Positions 1-5,420 of a stretch of 5,420 nt of DNA are shown here, piece after piece; positions within the stretch are counted from its first letter, which is position 1, and every line of letters begins with the position of its first letter. The DNA lies in the NCBI GenBank assembly GCA_019686145.1, contig JADGHK010000208.1:1-5420 (forward strand), given 5' to 3'. The position numbers were made by a program, and so were the translations under genes. The notes beneath the pieces are model-generated. The model was not told the DNA's origin. It did not search any database and worked only from the letters and a program-made list of their open reading frames with translations. Source of the DNA: Bryobacteraceae bacterium (GTDB lineage Bacteria > Acidobacteriota > Terriglobia > Bryobacterales > Bryobacteraceae).

Positions 1-967
1 GTTCCAGATGATGTTCGCCATCATCACGCCCGCGCTGATCTCGGGCGCTTTTGCCGAACGCATGAAATTCAGCGCGATGATGCTCTTTACCACGCTGTGG
101 CTGTTCTTCGTTTACCTCCCGATGGCGCACATGGTATGGGGCAAGGGCGGCCTGCTCAACGCTTTCTCAGGCGGAGCGATTCCCTGCTTCGACTTTGCGG
201 GCGGCACGGTGGTTCACATCACGTCCGGCGTCTCCGCTCTCGTCTGCGCCATCTACCTGGGAAAGCGGCTGGGATATCCGCAAGAGCCGATCAAGCCTCA
301 CAGCGTCGTGTTGAGCGTCGTAGGCGCCTGCCTGCTCTGGGTGGGTTGGTTCGGCTTTAACGCCGGCAGCGCGCTTGGAGCATCGGGTCTCGCTTCAAAC
401 GCCTTCGTAGTGACTCAGCTGGGCGCCGCGGCGGCTGCCCTCAGCTGGATGATTGTCGAATGGATGCGCAGCGGCAAGCCAAGCGCTCTCGGCGCCATCT
501 CGGGCGCTGTGGCGGGTCTCGTCGCCGTCACGCCCGCAGCCGGCTTCGTTCTGCCGAAGCATGGAATCCTGATTGGCCTGATCGCCGGTGCTTTCTGCTA
601 CTACATGGTCGCCGTCGTAAAGCATAAGCTGGGATACGACGACTCGCTCGACGCCTTCGGCGTGCACGGCGCGGGCGGCACTCTGGGTGCTATCCTCACA
701 GGCGTCTTCGCCACCAACGTAGTCAACAACGCGTTGAAAGATGGATCTGGCAATCCTTTGCCGCTCGGTTTGGTCGACGGCAATGGCGGACAGGTTCTCA
801 ATCAGCTCTGGGGCACTCTTCTGTCGTGGGCGATTGCAATTGTCGGCACGCTGATCATCCTGAAAGTCTGTGACCTGATCGTCGGGCTGCGAGTGAGCAA
901 GGATGAGGAAATTCAGGGCCTGGATCTGAGCCTGCACGGCGAGGAAGGATATAACTTCGAGGCCTAG
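1..967 (+). CDS. amt: Ammonium transporter (Amt/AmtB family), 5' end outside the window
   Basis: Trimeric inner-membrane channel that carries ammonium/ammonia into the cell. The frame is open from base 2, so the true start lies upstream and the Met codon at 8 is internal (it falls in the FQxxF-ITPALISGAFAER segment). About 321 C-terminal residues are visible. Counting from the Met at 8: Trp44 in HMVW (external ammonium-binding site), His70 in GGTVVHI and His220 in FGVHGAGG (the pore twin histidines, E. coli AmtB 168/318), and Phe117/Ser121 in GWFGFNAGS. The loop between Trp44 and His70 is six residues longer than I recall for E. coli AmtB. The conserved cytosolic tail GLRVS..EE..GLD...HGEEGY (293-315), which P-II proteins contact, is present and followed by only a few residues. 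The gene ends 14 bases before a P-II gene, the classic Amt/P-II pairing. Nothing suggests it is broken. Family assignment is near certain; substrate and direction are inferred from the family. Confidence 0.96.
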   Translation, partial: FQMMFAIITPALISGAFAERMKFSAMMLFTTLWLFFVYLPMAHMVWGKGGLLNAFSGGAIPCFDFAGGTVVHITSGVSALVCAIYLGKRLGYPQEPIKPHSVVLSVVGACLLWVGWFGFNAGSALGASGLASNAFVVTQLGAAAAALSWMIVEWMRSGKPSALGAISGAVAGLVAVTPAAGFVLPKHGILIGLIAGAFCYYMVAVVKHKLGYDDSLDAFGVHGAGGTLGAILTGVFATNVVNNALKDGSGNPLPLGLVDGNGGQVLNQLWGTLLSWAIAIVGTLIILKVCDLIVGLRVSKDEEIQGLDLSLHGEEGYNFEA

Positions 968-969
968 AA

Positions 970-976
970 AAGGGGA
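970..976 (+). promoter_or_regulatory. Ribosome binding site of the P-II gene
   Basis: A purine-rich AAGGGGA stretch lies five bases before the ATG at 982, in the 14-base gap after the amt stop codon. It supports the start at 982 and translation of the P-II gene independently of amt. It is the clearest Shine-Dalgarno-like site in the window; the three other complete gene starts have weaker ones. Confidence 0.7.
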
Positions 977-981
977 TCCCA

Positions 982-1320
982 ATGAAAAAGATTGAAGCGA
1001 TTATTCAGCCATTCAAGGTTGAAGAAGTAAAGGAAGCGCTGAAAGGAATCGGCATCGACGGCATGACCGTGATCGACGTGCGGGGCCACGGCCGCCAGAA
1101 GGGGCATAAGGAGATCTACAGAGGCCAGGAGTACGAAGTGGATCTGCTGCCCAAGTCGAAGATCGAAATGGTGGTCCCCGACAACCGGGCTGATGAAGTC
1201 GTTCGCACATTGATCAACGCAGCGCAAACGGGAAAGATCGGCGACGGCAAGATCTTCATTTCCGACGTCGCTGAAGCGATCCGCATCCGGAACTATGAGC
1301 GGGGCGAAGCAGCCCTGTAA
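982..1320 (+). CDS. glnB: P-II family nitrogen regulatory protein (GlnB/GlnK)
   Basis: Small trimeric cytosolic signal protein (112 residues, the family's usual length) that binds ATP/ADP and 2-oxoglutarate and passes nitrogen status to partners. Visible landmarks are the T-loop 37-55 with GRQKG (37-41), Arg47 (the residue that plugs the AmtB pore in E. coli GlnK) and Tyr51 in RGQEY, the uridylylation site; Lys58 in LLPK (2-oxoglutarate ligand); the B-loop TGKIGDGKIF (83-92); and the C-loop starting RIR (101-103). Lys3 and Asp54 resemble E. coli GlnB, whereas the position beside amt resembles glnK, so either name is defensible. Oddities are Gln9 where E. coli and cyanobacterial P-II have Lys/Arg, and Asn-Tyr-Glu at 104-106 where E. 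coli has Thr-Gly-Glu. With amt before it and glnD after it, it probably both gates Amt and is modified by the adjacent GlnD. The start is set by the good ribosome binding site and the canonical MKKIEAII opening. Confidence 0.97.
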   Translation: MKKIEAIIQPFKVEEVKEALKGIGIDGMTVIDVRGHGRQKGHKEIYRGQEYEVDLLPKSKIEMVVPDNRADEVVRTLINAAQTGKIGDGKIFISDVAEAIRIRNYERGEAAL

Positions 1321-3757
1321 CAGCGAAGAACTGGAGCGGCTTCGCGAAGCTTTCTTCGCAACGGGCGCGGCACGTCCTGTGCTGGAGGGGCGCACCGCGC
1401 TCGTTGACCAGTTGGTCCGCGACGTTTTCCTTCAGTCACTCGAGCCAAGCTTCCCCGGCGAAATTGCGCTGCTAGCCGTCGGCGGCTATGGACGCCGGGA
1501 ATTGTTCCCCCATTCGGATGTCGATCTGCTGCTGCTCGTCGACCGCGCAGCGCAAACGGAAGAGGCTCGTGAGGCGCTCTCCAACTTCTTCCGCATTTTG
1601 TGGGACAGCAGGCTCCGGATCAGCCACTCGCTCCGCACCCCGCAGGAATGCTGCGAGCTACACGAGCAGAACATTGAATTGAACATCAGCCTTCTCGACC
1701 GCCGTTTCCTGGCCGGAGACGCCTCTCTCTTTGAACGGCTGGAGGCGCGGATGCCATCCTTCATGAAGTCGTACCGGGCTTCGCTCGAACGCTACCTGGT
1801 CCGGATGGCCCGTTCCCGCCACAGCAAATTCCAGAACTCCATCTACCATATGGAGCCCCAATTGAAAGAGGCGCCCGGAGGCGTTCGGGACCTCCAGCTT
1901 GTTTCCTGGCTGAGCGCGGCGAATGCCCTGCCCGAGGACCTGTGGCCTGCCCGCGACTTCCTGTACGCCGTCCGCTGCCGCCTTCACTACGCCATGCATC
2001 GCGACGTCAACGTGCTGTCGTTCGACCTGCAGGAAGACATGGCGGAACAAAGGTTCTGGGGAATGCGCGATCCGGAGACTCTGATGCGGACCTATTTCCG
2101 CCACGCACGCCTGGTTTACGCCGCGGCATTGCGCCGCATCGAAGCCGTCGAAAGCGCCTCGAGCGGCTTGCTGTCGCAGTTCCGCGACTGGCGCAGCCGC
2201 CTTTCCAATTCCGAGTTCACTGTCCTTCAGGAGAGGGTCTACCTCCGGTCGCACCATGTCCTGGAGGCGGATCCGGACGTTGTGCTCCGGCTTTTCGAAT
2301 TCCTCGCACGCCATGGCTTGCGCCTGTCGCCCGAGGCCGAACGGCGGATCGGGGAAGCGCTCCCTTCCCTAACCGCTCACTTCTCAAAGCCACGCAACAT
2401 CTGGCCGCAGCTACGGACCGCGCTCGCGCTGCCGCACGCCGCTCTTGCGCTCCGGGCATTCGCGGACACCGGCCTGCTGCACGCGATCATACCGGAATGG
2501 GAAACCATTGAGTGCCTTGTCATCCGCGACTTCTACCACCGGTACACGGTCGACGAGCACACTCTGGTCGCTATCCAAAACCTGTCTGATTTGCGAGAGG
2601 CCAAGGATCGAGGCCGCCAGCGCTTCCGGGAGCTGCTGGAAGAGACGGAGGAGCAAGGCTTGCTCCGGTTCGCGATCCTTCTCCACGACCTCGGCAAAGG
2701 CACGCGAACCGGCTCACACGCGATCGAATCTGTCCGGCTTGCCGACGCCATTATGAGCCGCATCGGCGTCTCCGACGCGGAGCAAAAGACCATCCGTTTT
2801 CTCATCGAACGGCACCTCGAACTCTCCTCGCTCATGACAAGCCGGGATCTTGAGGACAGCGCTACCGGTCTCTATCTGTCGCGGCGTGTCGAGACGATCG
2901 AACAGTTAAAGCTGCTCACGCTCCTGACCTACGCCGACGTGAGCGCTGTCAATCCATCCGCAATGACGCCATGGCGGCTGGAGCAATTATGGCGCGTTTT
3001 CCGTTTAGGGCAGCGGGCGCTCACGCGAGCCCTCGAGGACGATCGAATTGCGGAGCCCGTACCCGAACTTCACTCCGACTTCCTCACCGGATTGCCAACG
3101 AGATATTTGCGGACGCGATCGAAGGAAGAGATGGAATCGGACCTCAAGCTTTATCAGCGCTGCCGCGCGGTGGGAGTCGCCGTGGATCTGCAGCGCTCCG
3201 AGACGCTGTGGCGGTTGACGCTGGCCGCGCCCGACCGTCCGCGCCTGTTCGCGTCCGCCGCCGGCGTTCTCGCCGCCTTCGGGATGAACATCCTGAAAGC
3301 GGAAGCCTTCGGGAATCACGCCGGCATCGCACTGGATACATTTGTATTCTCTGATCCCGCCAGAACACTCGAACTGAATCCGGGCGAGGTATCGTCGCTG
3401 CGCTCCACCATGGAGCAGGCGGCGCAAGGCTTAGTGGATGTCGCCAGGCTGCTTGCGAGAAGGCCTCTGCCAGTGCGCCCGAGCCGCGGTTCGCGAATCT
3501 CTCCCTCCGTTTCCATATACAACGACGAGTCCGAAGCGGCGACGCTCGTCGAAGTCGTTGCCGAAGACCGGCCGGGCCTGCTCTATCAGCTGGCGTCTAC
3601 CCTCTCGGACGAAGGCTGCGACATCGATGTGGTGCTCATCGACACGGAAGCGCACAAGGCGCTGGACGTTTTCTACGTTACTGCCGGCGGAGCCAAAGTG
3701 GCGGCGGGCAACCACGCGAGGCTGCGGCAAAGGCTCATCGAAGCCTGCTTCCATTGA
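1295..3757 (+). CDS. glnD: Bifunctional P-II uridylyl-transferase / uridylyl-removing enzyme GlnD
   Basis: Cytosolic glutamine sensor that adds UMP to P-II (Tyr51) when glutamine is low and removes it when glutamine is high. It has 820 residues against about 890 in E. coli, being shorter at the N-terminus and in linkers. Domains in order: nucleotidyltransferase with GGYGRRELFPHSDVDLL (63-79; catalytic Asp75 and Asp77); the GlnD-typical helical region with APGGVRDL (193-200); the HD hydrolase domain with His422 (VDEHT), His464-Asp465 (HDLGKG), His475, His507 and Asp548 (YADVSAVNP); then two C-terminal ACT domains, about 640-715 and 749-820, the second with EDRPGLLYQLA. Both catalytic centres look intact, so both activities are expected. 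The ATG at 1295 lies inside the P-II gene (26-base overlap, different frame) and has no good ribosome binding site, suggesting translational coupling. A later in-frame GTG at 1379 would remove part of the conserved N-terminal helix, so I keep 1295. Identification is very secure; coupling is inferred. Confidence 0.97.
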   Translation: MSGAKQPCNSEELERLREAFFATGAARPVLEGRTALVDQLVRDVFLQSLEPSFPGEIALLAVGGYGRRELFPHSDVDLLLLVDRAAQTEEAREALSNFFRILWDSRLRISHSLRTPQECCELHEQNIELNISLLDRRFLAGDASLFERLEARMPSFMKSYRASLERYLVRMARSRHSKFQNSIYHMEPQLKEAPGGVRDLQLVSWLSAANALPEDLWPARDFLYAVRCRLHYAMHRDVNVLSFDLQEDMAEQRFWGMRDPETLMRTYFRHARLVYAAALRRIEAVESASSGLLSQFRDWRSRLSNSEFTVLQERVYLRSHHVLEADPDVVLRLFEFLARHGLRLSPEAERRIGEALPSLTAHFSKPRNIWPQLRTALALPHAALALRAFADTGLLHAIIPEWETIECLVIRDFYHRYTVDEHTLVAIQNLSDLREAKDRGRQRFRELLEETEEQGLLRFAILLHDLGKGTRTGSHAIESVRLADAIMSRIGVSDAEQKTIRFLIERHLELSSLMTSRDLEDSATGLYLSRRVETIEQLKLLTLLTYADVSAVNPSAMTPWRLEQLWRVFRLGQRALTRALEDDRIAEPVPELHSDFLTGLPTRYLRTRSKEEMESDLKLYQRCRAVGVAVDLQRSETLWRLTLAAPDRPRLFASAAGVLAAFGMNILKAEAFGNHAGIALDTFVFSDPARTLELNPGEVSSLRSTMEQAAQGLVDVARLLARRPLPVRPSRGSRISPSVSIYNDESEAATLVEVVAEDRPGLLYQLASTLSDEGCDIDVVLIDTEAHKALDVFYVTAGGAKVAAGNHARLRQRLIEACFH

Positions 3758-3821
3758 CTTTTTACGATAATCACAGTGACCATCCCCACAGAAGGCCCCG
3801 CCGAGAATACTATAGAGAATC
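3758..3821 (+). promoter_or_regulatory. Junction between glnD and the bc-complex genes, possible promoter
   Basis: These 64 bases separate the nitrogen cluster from the respiratory genes and are less GC-rich (about 47% by count) than the flanking genes. They contain a T-run (3759-3763) and two AT-rich boxes that could serve as -10 elements: GATAAT (3766-3771) and TACTAT (3809-3814). Neither has a good -35 box at 16-18 bases. A TTGACT at 3754-3759 overlaps the glnD stop codon but is only six bases from the first box and far too distant from the second. A promoter is plausible from position and composition only. No strong terminator hairpin is seen, so read-through from glnD is also possible. 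Confidence 0.3.
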
Positions 3822-4307
3822 ATGTCTAAGCAGCAGAACGGCAATCGCCGATCGTTTTTCCTTGTTGGGATCTATGGCCTATGGGGGTTAATCACGGGGG
3901 CACTAGCAATCCCGGCATCGCTGTACCTACTGTTGCCTCCTCGCCTCCGGAGGCAAAGCCAGTGGGTGGAGGTTGGGGACATATCCAATTTGAAGCCGGA
4001 CACGCCGGAAGAGATGATTTTCAAGCGGAACCGGGTCGATGGCTGGAAGGTCGTTACTGAGAGGACCAGCGCCTGGGTTGTGAAGACCGGAAGCGGAGAG
4101 ATCTTCGCTCTCGCGCCCGGATGCACGCACCTTGGCTGCGCCTATCACTGGAATAGCCAGCAAAAGGAGTTCGTCTGTCCCTGCCATACCTCTGCCTTCT
4201 CAATTGACGGCAAGGTCCTGACCGGGCCTGCCCCTCGTCCGCTGGATCGGTATGAAGTCAAGGTAGAGGGTACGAAGCTGCTGGTTGGCGAGATTCGGAC
4301 GGCATAA
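3822..4307 (+). CDS. qcrA: Rieske [2Fe-2S] iron-sulfur subunit of a bc-type quinol oxidoreductase
   Basis: Electron-transfer subunit that takes an electron from quinol at the Qo site of cytochrome b and passes it to a c-type cytochrome. It has 161 residues. The N-terminus carries a twin-arginine motif (Arg9-Arg10 in NRRSFFLVG) followed by one hydrophobic segment (about 12-38), the usual uncleaved Tat anchor, so the cluster domain should sit outside the cytoplasmic membrane. Cluster motifs are CTHLGC (101-106; Cys101 and His103 ligands, Cys106 disulfide) and CPCHTSAF (119-126; Cys119 and His122 ligands, Cys121 disulfide), then the proline loop GPAPRP (135-140). Ser124 is kept, but the position of the potential-raising Tyr of mitochondrial-type Rieske proteins is Phe126, which suggests a lower midpoint potential. 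It is followed after four bases by cytochrome b, forming the expected pair. The symbol qcrA follows Bacillus/actinobacterial use; petA or petC are used elsewhere. The start fits the Tat motif position; its ribosome binding site (AGAGA, 3814-3818) is modest. Confidence 0.95.
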   Translation: MSKQQNGNRRSFFLVGIYGLWGLITGALAIPASLYLLLPPRLRRQSQWVEVGDISNLKPDTPEEMIFKRNRVDGWKVVTERTSAWVVKTGSGEIFALAPGCTHLGCAYHWNSQQKEFVCPCHTSAFSIDGKVLTGPAPRPLDRYEVKVEGTKLLVGEIRTA

Positions 4308-4311
4308 GACC

Positions 4312-5420
4312 ATGTTCCGGAAAATCCTTGATTGGCTAGAGGAACGTACAGGAGTTGAAAGCGCGATCCGCCATTTCCTGTACGAAGAGATTCCGGCCTC
4401 AAGCGGCTGGCATCAGGTATTCGGCAGCGTCGCTCTTTTCCTGTTTCTCGTGCAGGCCTTCACGGGAATCCTGCTCGCCTTTAACTTCGCGCCTACCCCG
4501 GGAGAGTCGTACAACAGCCTCAAGTTCATCATCACGGAGCTCACAGGCGGAAGGCTGATCCGCGGCCTTCACCACTGGGGCGCCAGCATGATGATTGTCG
4601 TCGTCGTGCTGCACATGGTCCAGGTTTTCCTCTGGGGCGCTTACAAGAAGCCTCGGGAAATGACGTGGATGCTGGGCGTGGTTCTCCTTCTCCTGACGCT
4701 CACCTACGGACTCACCGGTTACCTTCTGCCTTGGGACAACCGGGCTTACTGGGGCACGGTTGTGGCGACACAGATCGCGTCAAAGGCTCCGATTGTCGGG
4801 CAGTACATGGCCCGCCTTATGGGCTCGGATGGCGGAGGCATCGGAGTGATCACGTTCACCCGCTTCTACGCGCTCCACGTACTGCTGCTGCCGCCGATCA
4901 CGCTGATGCTCATCGGGCTCCACGTCTTTCTGGTGCGCAAGCACGGTGTTGCTCCGGCTCCAGAGGATTTTGGCCGCCCGAAGAAGAAGTTTTATCCCGA
5001 GCAAGTTTTCAAGGACACCGTTGCGATCTTTGCAGCGTTCGCAATCCTGTTCACCATGGCTGTTGCCGTCCAGGTGCCGCTCGGGCGTCTGGCCGATCCA
5101 ACCGACAGCAGCTACATTCCCCGTCCGGATTGGTATTTCCTCTTCCTGTTCCAGCTGCTGAAGTTCTTTGAGGGACCGCTCGAAGTAGTCGGCAGCGTGG
5201 TGCTGCCGGGGATCGCCGTGCTGACGCTGTTCCTCGTTCCGTTCATCGATCGAAGCAAGGCGATGCGCGTGACGCAGCGGACTACAGCCATTGGGGTTGT
5301 CGCCCTGGCTGCTCTAGGGTGGACCGGGCTGACAGTGGCCGCGATCATGACCACGCCGCACCAGCAGGAATCGGCCTTCGTGGAAGGACCCGGCGCCTGG
5401 CAGCTCCTTCCGCCGGAAGA
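4312..5420 (+). CDS. qcrB: Cytochrome b (fused b6 and subunit IV-like domains), 3' end outside the window
   Basis: Membrane core of the quinol:cytochrome c oxidoreductase, carrying two b haems and the Qo and Qi sites. The frame is open from the ATG at 4312 to the window edge (369 codons, no stop). The b6-like domain (about 1-210) has four predicted helices, haem ligands His87/His101 and His189/His204, and the helix-packing glycine pairs 38/52 and 122/136. Fourteen residues lie between His189 and His204, the b6 spacing rather than the 13 of mitochondrial cytochrome b. A charged linker (about 209-235) leads to a subunit IV-like domain with PDWYF at 272-276 (the Qo motif, usually PEWY) and three more helices, the last about 324-346. 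The position of the haem c-n cysteine of b6 is Val36, so no covalent extra haem is expected there. The residues after the last helix are hydrophilic and continue past the window, so a C-terminal extension may follow. The start lies four bases after the Rieske stop codon with a weak ribosome binding site, suggesting coupled translation. Confidence 0.95.
   Translation, partial: MFRKILDWLEERTGVESAIRHFLYEEIPASSGWHQVFGSVALFLFLVQAFTGILLAFNFAPTPGESYNSLKFIITELTGGRLIRGLHHWGASMMIVVVVLHMVQVFLWGAYKKPREMTWMLGVVLLLLTLTYGLTGYLLPWDNRAYWGTVVATQIASKAPIVGQYMARLMGSDGGGIGVITFTRFYALHVLLLPPITLMLIGLHVFLVRKHGVAPAPEDFGRPKKKFYPEQVFKDTVAIFAAFAILFTMAVAVQVPLGRLADPTDSSYIPRPDWYFLFLFQLLKFFEGPLEVVGSVVLPGIAVLTLFLVPFIDRSKAMRVTQRTTAIGVVALAALGWTGLTVAAIMTTPHQQESAFVEGPGAWQLLPPE

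Noticed and set aside
748..761. TGGCA...TTTGC in amt, considered as a sigma-54 (-24/-12) promoter for the P-II gene
   Set aside because: The spacing between the GG and GC elements is one base short of the strict sigma-54 spacing, and it lies inside conserved amt coding sequence over 200 bases from the P-II start.
395..982. Long open frame (195 codons) on the minus strand opposite amt
   Set aside because: It lies antisense to codons that give a perfect Amt protein. Its product has no recognisable motif and its openness is explained by GC-rich codon bias on the other strand.
964..1395. Minus-strand open frame (143 codons) across the P-II gene and the glnD start
   Set aside because: Fully antisense to two confident genes, with no recognisable protein features.
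1658..2314. Minus-strand open frame of 218 codons inside glnD
   Set aside because: Antisense to conserved GlnD sequence. The composition is typical of a shadow frame and no domain can be recognised.
1942..2511. Plus-strand 189-codon frame overlapping glnD in another phase
   Set aside because: Extremely Arg/Pro/Ala-rich, as expected from an off-frame read of GC-rich coding DNA. The GlnD frame explains the same bases with clear domains.
3233..3244. Arg650 in the first ACT domain of GlnD (DRPR instead of DRPG), considered as loss of ligand binding
   Set aside because: As I recall it, the first ACT domain of E. coli GlnD also lacks Gly here (DRPY), so this looks normal for the family. The second ACT domain keeps DRPG.
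3740..3763. GAAG-CCTG-CTTC mini-hairpin followed by a T-run at the end of glnD, considered as a terminator
   Set aside because: The stem is only four base pairs and sits seven bases from the T-run, so it is too weak and too far for a normal intrinsic terminator.
4665..5171. Plus-strand 168-codon frame inside the cytochrome b region
   Set aside because: It is out of phase with the cytochrome b frame beginning at 4312, which contains the haem histidines and the PDWY motif throughout the same stretch.

Overview
The window (5420 bases, GC-rich, all genes on the + strand) looks like a chromosomal core-metabolism segment from a free-living Gram-negative-type bacterium. My best guess is Acidobacteriota (Solibacter/Bryobacter-like). 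This rests on the GC-rich codon use, the style of the P-II protein and a single-chain b6+subunit IV cytochrome b with menaquinone-type features. It is recall, not a search, so the lineage is tentative. I see no mobile elements, RNA genes, CRISPR arrays or phage genes.

Region 1 (1-3757) is a nitrogen-sensing operon. It holds the 3' part of an Amt ammonium channel, a P-II signal protein 14 bases downstream, and a full-length GlnD uridylyl-transferase/removase whose start lies inside the last 26 bases of the P-II gene. The membrane target of P-II, P-II itself and the enzyme that modifies P-II are thus made from one transcript. GlnD senses glutamine through its ACT domains and adds or removes UMP at Tyr51 of P-II. 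Unmodified P-II can dock on Amt and block ammonium flux.

Region 2 (3758-3821) is a 64-base junction, less GC-rich (about 47% by my count), which may hold a promoter for the downstream genes. No convincing terminator is visible.

Region 3 (3822-5420) starts a cytochrome bc-type quinol oxidoreductase operon. A Tat-anchored Rieske iron-sulfur protein is followed 4 bases later by a cytochrome b that runs off the window. The cytochrome b joins a b6-like four-helix haem domain to a subunit IV-like Qo domain in one chain. Several residues (PDWY instead of PEWY, Phe instead of Tyr after the second Rieske motif) point to a low-potential, menaquinol-oxidising complex. The chain is still open at the window edge, past the last predicted helix, so a further C-terminal domain is possible.

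I found no clearly new system here. The most interesting points are the one-operon Amt/P-II/GlnD arrangement, a P-II that is GlnB-like by residues but GlnK-like by position, and the mix of b6-like and low-potential features in the bc complex.
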